Positions 1 through 5,601 of a DNA stretch of 7,704 nucleotides are shown one piece after another. The notes beneath the pieces are model-generated. The model was not told where the DNA came from, did not search any database, and saw only the letters and a program-made list of their open reading frames with translations. The stretch is from M3007 sp046153695. Its GTDB lineage: Bacteria > Bacteroidota > Bacteroidia > Chitinophagales > Saprospiraceae. How positions within the stretch are numbered: position 1 is the first letter of the stretch; every line of letters begins with the position of its first letter. A program made the translations under genes and the position numbers. The DNA is taken from contig JBJXEZ010000100.1 in the NCBI GenBank assembly GCA_046153695.1, positions 1 to 7,704 of the forward strand, in the 5' to 3' direction.

Positions 1-162
1 AGAGCGTGTTTAAATTTAACATTTCGGCGTCAGGCCGTCCAATTTTATCCTGCCCTGCGTTATTTTTTTCGCCGTATTGCCCACATACGCCTGCAAAAAA
101 TGCCTTGGTCAGAATAAAATTGAATCGACCTGCCATCCGAATGTTAAAATTAAACACGCTCT
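1..162. repeat. 162-bp palindromic MITE-like element with terminal inverted repeats
   Basis: Bases 1-27 and 137-162 are inverted copies of each other. The arm begins AGAGCGTGTTTAA, and the two arms differ by one substitution and one extra T. The symmetry continues inward: AATTTTAT at 41-48 faces ATAAAATT at 114-121, a T-rich run near 61-69 faces an A-rich run near 94-100, and CGTAT at 73-77 faces ATACG at 85-89 around a 7-base tip. All pairs share a centre near 81, so the whole element could fold into one long imperfect hairpin. I see no open reading frame in it. This is the architecture of a non-autonomous miniature transposable element or a large REP-like repeat. I cannot assign a family. 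The left end coincides with the window edge, so a target duplication cannot be checked and the element could extend further left. Confidence 0.75.
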
Positions 163-196
163 AATTATTCCGCGCACCATCAGACGGATTATTTTT

Positions 197-229
197 AACG
201 CCGGAAGGGTCCCCCACCCTTCCGGCGTT
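197..229 (+). terminator. Strong GC-rich hairpin, probable intrinsic terminator
   Basis: A perfect 14-bp stem (197-210 with 216-229, arm AACGCCGGAAGGGT) closes a five-C loop. On the plus strand it is followed directly by a T-rich tail (227-236, TTTTCTTTT), so the canonical polarity is for a transcript arriving from the left, beyond the window. It also lies 16 bases past the stop of the minus-strand aldehyde dehydrogenase and may stop that transcript. On the minus strand, though, only TT and then an A-rich run follow the stem. A bidirectional role is an inference. Confidence 0.75.
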
Positions 230-244
230 TTCTTTTAGTGCCGA

Positions 245-1693
245 CTATAACCACCGCGCGATCCAATTCAAGGCCAGGTTCATCAGCCGCGAGCCGTATG
301 GAGGCAAAAACAAATCTGTCGTGGGTAAAGGGCTGTGCTGCCGGGCTATGCCCCGAGCGTTGCTGAACTCCCGAAAACCCGTCTCGCCGTGGTACGCGCC
401 TATCCCGCTCGAATTATGCCCGCCAAAAGGCAAGCCCGGGTTGAAAAACTGCAAGCCGCATTCGTTTATACAAATGCCGCCACCGCGCGTTTCTCTGATA
501 ATGTGTCGAATATGGGCTTCTTTTCGGCTGAAGATGTATACCGCAAGCGGCTTGGGCCGGGCATTGATTCGGGCCAAAGCCGTATCTAGTATATCGTATC
601 GCAGCACGGGCAGTACCGGGCCAAAGATTTCGTGCTCCATGATGGCAGCACCTTCGGGGACGTTCGTGAGTACAGTCGGCTCGAAATAGCGCTCGGCGGC
701 ATCGTGGGTGCCCCCAAAAGCCACCGTTGCGCCACGTTGGAGCGCATCATCAAACAGATTTTTCACCAATTCAAAATGGCGGTCGTGTACCATGCGGCAC
801 AGGTCGGGCGTAAGGCGGCGCGCCTCCCGATCATCGCCGTAGAATTTTTTTATCCAAACTCCAACCTTCTCTACGAAGGTATCGTACACAGCATGGTGTA
901 CCAGTGCGTAGTCAGGAGCGATGCAGGTTTGGCCGCCGTTCATGCATTTCAGCCACGCGATGCGCGACGCGGCCCGGTCAAGGTCGGCAGTTTCGTCTAC
1001 GATGACCGGGCTTTTGCCACCGAGTTCCAGGGTGACGGAAGACAGGTGCTGAGCGGCGGCGGTCATCACAATTTTGCCGATATTGGTACTTCCCGTAAAA
1101 AAAATATGGTTGAACGGCAGCGCCAACAAGGACTTGGCCAACTCCGTATCACCTTCGACCACCGCTACTTCTTCCGGCGAAAAACATTCCTCCACTATCT
1201 GCCTGATCAGACGAGCACTGTTCGGCGCATGTTCGGAGGGTTTAATCAGGACACAATTGCCCGCAGCTACTGCCGATACTAACGGGATCAGGTTTAGGTT
1301 GAAGGGAAAATTCCAGGGGCCCATGATGAGGCACACACCCTTGGGTTCGTGGTGTATGCGCGCTGAAGAGCCCAGCAAAGGCAAGCGAACACCTACCCTT
1401 CGAACCGACATCCACGAGCCAAGGCAGCGGATTGCATGGCGAATTTCACTGTTCAGCGTCAGGATTTCGGAAATATCCACTTCGTGTGGTGGCTTGCGAA
1501 AATCGGCAGACATGGCCTGCTTGATGTTCTCTCGATGGCGCAGCACGGCATCGTGCAGACGGCGCAGCTTCTCGCGGCGTTGTTTTACGGTAGAGCGTGC
1601 CACCGTAAACTGATGCTGCTGTTGCTTGCTAAAAATTTCCGCGACGGCGACATCGGTGTCTATTTGAATTGGTTGCATATCGAGTATGAGCAT
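245..1693 (-). CDS. Aldehyde dehydrogenase, class 3 / fatty-aldehyde type
   Basis: This enzyme oxidises an aldehyde to the carboxylic acid with NAD(P)+. The protein has 482 residues and spans the complete family fold. Visible motifs are GPWNFPFNL (about 125-133, with the oxyanion Asn128), the coenzyme-binding Lys151 in IKPSE, FTGS (199-202), the general base Glu223 in LELGGKSP, the nucleophile Cys257 in NGGQTCIAPDY, EIFGP (355-359) and PFGGHNSSGIG (422-432). The NGGQTCIAPDY form and the short N-terminus resemble class 3 and fatty aldehyde dehydrogenases. The C-terminal tail (about 459-482, PPYGSRLMNLALNWIARWL) resembles the hydrophobic tail of that group and may touch the membrane. The start is ambiguous: Met1, or Met6 at about 1678, which gives MQPIQ. 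The only promoter-like string upstream is CATCTTTG (1717-1724, minus strand), one mismatch from the TAnnTTTG consensus. The gene stands alone on its strand. The substrate cannot be read from sequence; medium- or long-chain aldehydes are a family-based guess. Confidence 0.93.
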   Translation of the reverse strand: MLILDMQPIQIDTDVAVAEIFSKQQQHQFTVARSTVKQRREKLRRLHDAVLRHRENIKQAMSADFRKPPHEVDISEILTLNSEIRHAIRCLGSWMSVRRVGVRLPLLGSSARIHHEPKGVCLIMGPWNFPFNLNLIPLVSAVAAGNCVLIKPSEHAPNSARLIRQIVEECFSPEEVAVVEGDTELAKSLLALPFNHIFFTGSTNIGKIVMTAAAQHLSSVTLELGGKSPVIVDETADLDRAASRIAWLKCMNGGQTCIAPDYALVHHAVYDTFVEKVGVWIKKFYGDDREARRLTPDLCRMVHDRHFELVKNLFDDALQRGATVAFGGTHDAAERYFEPTVLTNVPEGAAIMEHEIFGPVLPVLRYDILDTALARINARPKPLAVYIFSRKEAHIRHIIRETRGGGICINECGLQFFNPGLPFGGHNSSGIGAYHGETGFREFSNARGIARQHSPLPTTDLFLPPYGSRLMNLALNWIARWL

Positions 1694-1986
1694 TGTGCAG
1701 TTTGGCCAACGAGCTGCAAAGATGACAAGTTTCTGAATCGGTCATGCACACATAAACCGCCCATTGTGCGTTGTGTCTCTACCATTCCTCAAGGCCCGTA
1801 TACCGGCTAAAAGTACCGGTAAATAGAAACTTGAGGCATTCAGAATTTTTTTTCGATTAACATTTGGCCAGGTTTAGAAGTCGCTGTAAAATTGGCTTTC
1901 TAAAATAACAAATGCTCAGATGGCTTAAATTACCAAAATATAAAATCAGAATCATTCAACTTGTTCACCATTAAATTTTTGTGCGT
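1694..1986. other. Divergent intergenic region between aldehyde dehydrogenase and hpf
   Basis: This stretch of 293 bases has no convincing gene. It must carry the promoters of both flanking genes, because they diverge from it. It is AT-rich from about 1820 onward. A small inverted repeat, TACCGG (1801-1806) with CCGGTA (1816-1821), might be an operator, but nothing proves it. AACATTTG (1859-1866) is one mismatch from a TAnnTTTG -7 box on the plus strand and could serve hpf. I see no clear matching upstream box for it, and no tRNA or riboswitch-like structure. Confidence 0.45.
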
Positions 1987-2325
1987 ATGAACATTAGTGT
2001 GAAGTCCGTTCATTTCCATGCCGATACCAAACTGGTTCATCATGTGGAAAAGAAACTCAGTCGCTTAGGCCGAATTTTTGATCGTATCGTTGATATCGAA
2101 GTACACTTAAAACTTCAGGATTCCGGGAACAAGGTGCAAGAGAAAATCGCTGAAGTCCACATGCAAGTGCCCGGGGGCTGGCTGGTAGACCGCAAGACTG
2201 CGAAAACATTCGAGTCGGCCATCAATGCCTCCACAGAGACCCTGAAGCGACAGCTCACCCGATACAAAGAAAAGGTGTATGGTTTCGAACCGGTGAAGAT
2301 AACCGACGGCAACGCGCACGCCTGA
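1987..2325 (+). CDS. hpf: Short-form ribosome hibernation promoting factor (HPF/YfiA family)
   Basis: The 112-residue product belongs to the small ribosome-associated family that binds the decoding centre of the 30S subunit in slow growth or stress and keeps ribosomes idle. The N-terminus (MNISVKSVHFHAD) forms the first strand of the beta-alpha-beta-beta-beta-alpha fold. KLVHHVEKKLSRLGRIFD (about 15-32) is helix 1, IVDIEVHLKLQD (34-45) and KIAEVHMQVPGGWL (53-66) are core strands, and FESAINASTETLKRQLTRYKEK (75-96) is the basic second helix. It lacks the long linker and C-terminal dimerisation domain of long HPF, so it is a short form of the type common in Bacteroidota. I chose ATG 1987 because it starts at the conserved first strand; an in-frame GTG at 1981 would add only two residues. 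No Shine-Dalgarno sequence is visible. The gene is monocistronic and ends at a strong hairpin. Confidence 0.92.
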   Translation: MNISVKSVHFHADTKLVHHVEKKLSRLGRIFDRIVDIEVHLKLQDSGNKVQEKIAEVHMQVPGGWLVDRKTAKTFESAINASTETLKRQLTRYKEKVYGFEPVKITDGNAHA

Positions 2326-2351
2326 ACCCAGAGTCGTTGCCCGCAAAACAC

Positions 2352-2393
2352 AAGAGGCCCGCAGTACTGTTCATCCAGTATTGCGGGCCTCTT
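2352..2393. terminator. Bidirectional terminator between hpf and the glycosyltransferase
   Basis: The 18-bp arms (2352-2369 and 2376-2393, arm AAGAGGCCCGCAGTACTG) pair throughout with one G-U wobble and a 6-base loop. The hairpin lies between two convergent genes. On the minus strand it is followed by GTGTTTTG, and on the plus strand by a weaker CTGTTAG, so it can serve both transcripts and probably works better for the glycosyltransferase. Confidence 0.85.
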
Positions 2394-2404
2394 CTGTTAG
2401 TGGG

Positions 2405-3124
2405 TCACCGTGCCCATAAATTGTACTTGAGGATGCAGTAAATAGCCCGCACACCGTCCTTCCAACCGATTTTTTTGCCTTCAGCGTAAGAGCGCCCGTA
2501 GTACGAGATACCCACTTCGTAGATTTGAACACCGGGCACCCGGCTCATTTTGGCGGTCACTTCCGGTTCAAAACCGAATCGTTTTTCCTTTAAGTCCAGC
2601 CCTTTGATGATCTCCGACCGAAACAGTTTGTAGCAAGTTTCCATATCTGTCAGGTTCAGATTGGTAAACATATTGGAAACAAAGGTCAGGAACTTGTTGC
2701 CGATGCTGTGCCAAAAAAACAGTATCCGGTGCGGGCGTCCGCCCATGAAACGCGAGCCGTACACCACATCGGCATACCCCTCAAGCAGGGGGCGGAGCAG
2801 GAGATTGTACTCGGCAGGGTCGTACTCCAGATCGGCATCCTGAATGATGATATACTCCCCCGATGCGTGCTGGATGCCGGTGTGCAAAGCGGCTCCCTTG
2901 CCTTTGTTCACCTCATGTTCCAGGTAGCGAATGTTCAGTCCGGGGTTCGCATCCATGTACCGGCGGATAGCCCCGGCAGTATCGTCTTTGGAGCAGTCGT
3001 TCGTGATGATGATCTCCTTCGTGATACCATTGATAAGCACAACATCTTTCACTTTATCCAGAATGCGGTGGATGGTACGTTCTTCGTTGTAAGCGGGAAT
3101 GACGATGGACAGGGTTTGAGCCAT
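2405..3124 (-). CDS. Family 2 glycosyltransferase, DPM1 / polyprenyl-phosphate sugar synthase-like
   Basis: The 239-residue product is a GT-A fold glycosyltransferase of CAZy family GT2. It probably moves a sugar from a nucleotide donor to a lipid carrier such as polyprenyl phosphate, on the inner face of the membrane. Motifs in order: LSIVIPAYNEE (5-15, nucleotide-binding strand), IIITNDCSKDDT (38-49), KGKGAALHTGI (74-84), the metal-binding DAD at 96-98 in IIIQDADLEYDP, DVVYGSRF (119-126) and TDMETCYKLFR (159-169), the last being typical of the dolichol-phosphate mannosyltransferase-like branch. The length matches soluble one-domain members, and there is no transmembrane tail. The C-terminus GRSYAEGKKIGWKDGVRAIYCILKYN (210-235) also fits that branch. 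It is transcribed alone, with a -7 box at 3168-3175 and a terminator at 2352-2393. The sugar and acceptor are unknown; protein or lipid glycosylation or surface polysaccharide synthesis are the reasonable options. Confidence 0.9.
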   Translation of the reverse strand: MAQTLSIVIPAYNEERTIHRILDKVKDVVLINGITKEIIITNDCSKDDTAGAIRRYMDANPGLNIRYLEHEVNKGKGAALHTGIQHASGEYIIIQDADLEYDPAEYNLLLRPLLEGYADVVYGSRFMGGRPHRILFFWHSIGNKFLTFVSNMFTNLNLTDMETCYKLFRSEIIKGLDLKEKRFGFEPEVTAKMSRVPGVQIYEVGISYYGRSYAEGKKIGWKDGVRAIYCILKYNLWAR

Positions 3125-3167
3125 GAACCGGGTCTTGTGTTTGTTGATAAAGCCGTTTGGGAGCCGA

Positions 3168-3175
3168 CAAAGGTA
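3168..3175 (-). promoter_or_regulatory. Bacteroidota-type -7 box of the glycosyltransferase gene
   Basis: Read on the minus strand this is TACCTTTG, a full match to the TAnnTTTG -7 consensus of Bacteroidota sigma factors. A TTTTG string lies 22 bases upstream (about 3198-3202), slightly farther than usual for the -33 element. The box is 44 bases before the ATG, which implies a short leader. The consensus is established knowledge; its use here is inferred. Confidence 0.55.
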
Positions 3176-3334
3176 CTGCTAAACTTCTCGATTCGTTCAA
3201 AACTGGCATATCAACCAAAAAAGATTTGTTTTTAACAGGGCAAGAAAGGTTTTTGGAAAACTTTTTGCTGAATGACCTCGTTAGCATTTCATATCGTTCA
3301 AGCATTTTCTAATCCGGCAAAACTGGACACTATC

Positions 3335-3505
3335 ATGGTAAATCGTATTCATAAATTTCTCCGCATCTGGCGCATTTCGCCCCGTTTGGCCGTTGCCTAC
3401 CTCACCCGCCGGGTGAAGCGCCACGCCAAAAAACTCCTTCCGATGGACGATTGGAACAAAAACTGGCTTGGCGAGGAAATGCGCCCGTTCAACAGCCTGC
3501 GTTAA
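3335..3505 (+). CDS. Small, strongly basic hypothetical protein
   Basis: I do not recognise this 56-residue protein. It has 14 Arg/Lys against 4 Asp/Glu. The basic residues are concentrated in the first two thirds (about residues 4-33, with RIWRISPRLAVAYLTRRVKR and a following KK), which could form an amphipathic helix. The tail is less charged and tryptophan-bearing (DDWNKNWLGEEMRPFNSLR). No signal peptide or full transmembrane segment is seen. The frame is open upstream to another ATG at 3272, which would give 77 residues. I prefer ATG 3335 because the basic helix starts there, but this is uncertain. A good terminator placed exactly at the stop codon is the best evidence that this is a real transcription unit. 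RNA or membrane binding is conceivable from the charge pattern but is only inference. Confidence 0.6.
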   Translation: MVNRIHKFLRIWRISPRLAVAYLTRRVKRHAKKLLPMDDWNKNWLGEEMRPFNSLR

Positions 3506-3520
3506 TGCGCGGGCTTTTTT
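3494..3520 (+). terminator. Intrinsic terminator overlapping the stop codon of the small basic gene
   Basis: AGCCTGCG (3494-3501) pairs with CGCGGGCT (3508-3515) with one T-G wobble around a 6-base loop, and T residues continue to 3520. The TAA stop (3503-3505) lies inside the loop, so the last codons of the gene form the left arm. This is a canonical plus-strand Rho-independent terminator, and it separates the small gene from the adaptor gene downstream. Confidence 0.75.
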
Positions 3521-3548
3521 ATTTACGTCTCTCCCTGTCTTGTTTTTT

Positions 3549-3556
3549 TATCCTTG
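3549..3556 (+). promoter_or_regulatory. Possible -7 box of the adaptor gene
   Basis: TATCCTTG differs from the TAnnTTTG consensus at one position. It lies 91 bases before the chosen ATG at 3648 and just after the upstream terminator, where a promoter is needed. No good -33 element is visible at the right spacing, so this is tentative. Confidence 0.3.
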
Positions 3557-3647
3557 AAATACCGCCGATGCGGCATCTTTGTCCGCAGAACGAACCCGCT
3601 TGTCCCGCAATGTGACTTGGCGCAGGCTTCGTCCGATTCGCATCGCC

Positions 3648-4697
3648 ATGATAAAATTACTTTTCCCCCTTGCCGCTGCCGCCTTGTTCACCGCTTGTGG
3701 CGGGGACGGCACCCGGCCCGACGGCAATACCAAGCCAGCCCGCTCCAACTACGACATGCTTTCCATCGAGGGTTTCATCGTGAAACCCTCCACCCTCCGG
3801 GCTACCGTCACAGCGGCAGGAACCCTCCTGCCCGAGGAAGAAACCGAGCTGCACACCGAAGCCTCCGGTCGCGTCGTGACCATTAATCTCCCCGAAGGCA
3901 AAACCGTGCAAAAGGGCGACCTGCTCATCAAGATTTTTGACCAGGACCTTCAAACCCAGCTCCGAACGCTGGGCACCCGTCTCAAGCAAGCCGAAATAAC
4001 CGAACAACGCCTCGGCGATCTGCTAAAAGTCAAGGGTGTGAGCCAACAGGAGTACGACCTGGCAGCTCTCGAGGTGCAAACCATGAAAAACGAGATGGAA
4101 CTCGTGCGCATCAACATCGGCAAAACAGAACTGCGGGCGCCGTACACGGGCCTTCTCGGCCTGCGCCGTATCAGCCCCGGCGCCTACGTAACCCCTGCGT
4201 TGCCCGTGGCCACCATCCGGGCGAGCGGTTCGCTCAAACTGGACTTTTCCGTCCCGGAAAAATACGGCCACCTTGTTCGCGCCGGCCAAACGGTCACCTT
4301 TTCTGTGGAAGGGAATACCCGCACACACTCGGCTACGGTTGTGGCCACCGAGCAAAATATCGCTGCTGAAACACGCAACCTGCTCGTACGCGCCCGGGTG
4401 CAGAGCAAAAGCGGGGGCAATCTCCTGCCGGGCGGGTTTGCGGAAGTCAACCTCGACCTCGGAAAACAATCGAAAGCCCTGTTGATCCCCACGCAGGCCA
4501 TCGTGCCGCAGGCTCGTGACAAAAAAGTATTCGTCAGCCGAAACGGCGTGGCCGTGCCCACGGCTGTGAAGACTGGCGTTCGGCAGGCGGGTATGGTCGA
4601 GGTTACCGAAGGCCTCTCCATCGGCGACACCATCGCCACCACGGGCATCCTGTTTTTGCGCCCACAGTCGGCCTTGCGGTTTTCCAGGGTGGAATAA
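3648..4697 (+). CDS. Lipoprotein periplasmic adaptor subunit of an RND-type efflux pump (HlyD/MFP family)
   Basis: Adaptors of this family bridge an inner-membrane RND transporter and an outer-membrane TolC-like channel. ATG 3648 was chosen because it begins a clear lipoprotein signal peptide: MIK, a hydrophobic stretch and the lipobox LFTAC, with Cys17 as the lipidated residue. Earlier in-frame starts would bury it. The mature protein has 333 residues, close to the usual family length. Order of domains: membrane-proximal strand and first half-lipoyl segment (about 50-96, LPEEETELHTEASGRVVTINLPEGKTVQKGDLL region), a short alpha-hairpin coiled coil (about 97-160), second half-lipoyl segment (ELRAPYTGLLGLRRISPGAYV, 161-181), beta-barrel (about 190-275) and C-terminal membrane-proximal domain (about 276-349). 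The RAPYTG and ISPGAYV motifs are diagnostic. No transporter or channel gene follows; the next gene is convergent. The substrate is unknown. Confidence 0.92.
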   Translation: MIKLLFPLAAAALFTACGGDGTRPDGNTKPARSNYDMLSIEGFIVKPSTLRATVTAAGTLLPEEETELHTEASGRVVTINLPEGKTVQKGDLLIKIFDQDLQTQLRTLGTRLKQAEITEQRLGDLLKVKGVSQQEYDLAALEVQTMKNEMELVRINIGKTELRAPYTGLLGLRRISPGAYVTPALPVATIRASGSLKLDFSVPEKYGHLVRAGQTVTFSVEGNTRTHSATVVATEQNIAAETRNLLVRARVQSKSGGNLLPGGFAEVNLDLGKQSKALLIPTQAIVPQARDKKVFVSRNGVAVPTAVKTGVRQAGMVEVTEGLSIGDTIATTGILFLRPQSALRFSRVE

Positions 4698-4761
4698 GCG
4701 TGTGGTTAAAAATTCAGTTGCTGCTTGCAGCCCGGAAACGGAAGTCTAACCTCGCTCTAGT
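4698..4761. terminator. Weak inverted repeats between convergent genes
   Basis: This 64-base spacer contains GCTGC-TT-GCAGC (near 4720-4732) inside weaker outer arms, GGTTA near 4704 and TAACC near 4747. On the minus strand the inner repeat is followed after a few bases by ATTTTT, so it could act as a modest terminator for the hydroxymethylbilane-synthase-like gene. It is much weaker than the other hairpins in this window. Confidence 0.3.
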
Positions 4762-5577
4762 TTATCCCAACCGCCCCGCCACCCGCACAGCCAATTCGAT
4801 GTTCGTACTCTGCGACACCCGCGCCCGCAGCATCTGCCCCGACCGCTCGCTGGCGGCAAAAGCATGAAAATTGCCCACCCCATCGCGTTCCACGAACACA
4901 CCGATGGATGCCGCACCTTCGCCGCCGAACAACTGAAGCACCCGGCGCTCTACGTTGGTACATGCCGACACCTCCGGGTGGTGCAGCCGCTGAAGCACCC
5001 GGCGTAACGGCAGATCGTCGCAGTGCGCCAACCAGGCCAAAACACCCTGGCCCGGAGCGGGCACAAACTCCTGCGGGCTGAGTTCGATGACCTCCACGCC
5101 TGCCAGATTCAGGCCGAGGGGTTCGATGTATGCGGCGGCAAATACAGCGGCATCACAACCGCCGTTCCGCACCTGTTCCAGCAGCGCCGCCGCCCCGCCA
5201 CCCGGAACCGATACCGCAACATCGGGGCGGTAATCGCGCAGTTGCGCAGCCTGTAAAACGGTGTCGGAAAAAACGGCGGCTTGATTTTTCAAACCAAAAT
5301 CCCGCTTTTCGTCTCGTGTTTCCAACCGTAAAACCAACAGGTCGGCGGCACGTTTCCGCTCGGAAACGGCTGCGATTACCGTTCCTTCGAGCCGCGCCAG
5401 GGGCAGTTCGGCAAGCGGGTGCACGGCCAGATCAACCTCGCCGCGCAGGATGGCCGCTTCAGGGTCGTCGAGTTGAACTACCGTAGATTCCACGCTGAAC
5501 TGCCGAAGTTCGCCACAGGCAAATTCTGCCAGCCAAGCGGCAGCCAAACCTGGCTGAATTCCAATTTTTACCGTCAT
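4762..5577 (-). CDS. Hydroxymethylbilane synthase-like protein lacking the HemC catalytic residues
   Basis: HemC normally joins four porphobilinogens on a cysteine-bound dipyrromethane cofactor in haem synthesis. This 271-residue protein keeps the HemC framework: KIGIQPGLAAAW at the N-terminus, DLAVHPLAELP (49-59), ERKRAADLLVL (73-83), RPDVAVSVPGGG...CDAAVFAAAYIEPLGL (117-156), FVPAPGQGVLA (171-181) and NVERRVLQLFGGEGAASIG (208-226). By hand alignment to the E. coli enzyme the key positions are changed: Arg11 of TRQS to Gln, Lys83 and Asp84 of HSMKD to Ala56 and Glu57, both Arg of SLRR to Leu108 and Gln109, both Arg of RGNVxTR to Gly126 and Leu132, and the cofactor cysteine of EGGCQVP to Gly221. 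It is also about 30-40 residues shorter than usual. The frame is intact. It starts 24 bases after the bshA stop with an A-rich CAAAAAG before the ATG, so it is probably translated from the bshA transcript. Its function is unknown; HemC activity is unlikely. Confidence 0.8.
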   Translation of the reverse strand: MTVKIGIQPGLAAAWLAEFACGELRQFSVESTVVQLDDPEAAILRGEVDLAVHPLAELPLARLEGTVIAAVSERKRAADLLVLRLETRDEKRDFGLKNQAAVFSDTVLQAAQLRDYRPDVAVSVPGGGAAALLEQVRNGGCDAAVFAAAYIEPLGLNLAGVEVIELSPQEFVPAPGQGVLAWLAHCDDLPLRRVLQRLHHPEVSACTNVERRVLQLFGGEGAASIGVFVERDGVGNFHAFAASERSGQMLRARVSQSTNIELAVRVAGRLG

Positions 5578-5601
5578 CTTTTTGTGCTGTGTTCGGTTGA
5601 T

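Noticed and set aside
632..1282. 216-codon open frame on the plus strand
   Set aside because: It is antisense to the aldehyde dehydrogenase, whose motifs are unmistakable. The plus-strand translation shows no recognisable motif and is a by-product of GC-rich codon use.
1981..1986. GTG start two codons upstream of the hpf ATG
   Set aside because: Family members begin directly at the first beta-strand (MNI/MNV...), which matches ATG 1987; the GTG adds only MR.
4023..4648. Minus-strand open frames of about 150 codons inside the adaptor gene
   Set aside because: They are antisense to the adaptor coding sequence, which has a lipobox and both half-lipoyl motifs. They show no motifs of their own.
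4695..4761. Weak resemblance of GCGTGTGGTTAAAAATT and CGCTCT at the two ends of this spacer to the ends of the 162-bp element
   Set aside because: The match is short and gapped, and the interior shows no similarity. It is better explained as chance plus a small convergent-gene hairpin.
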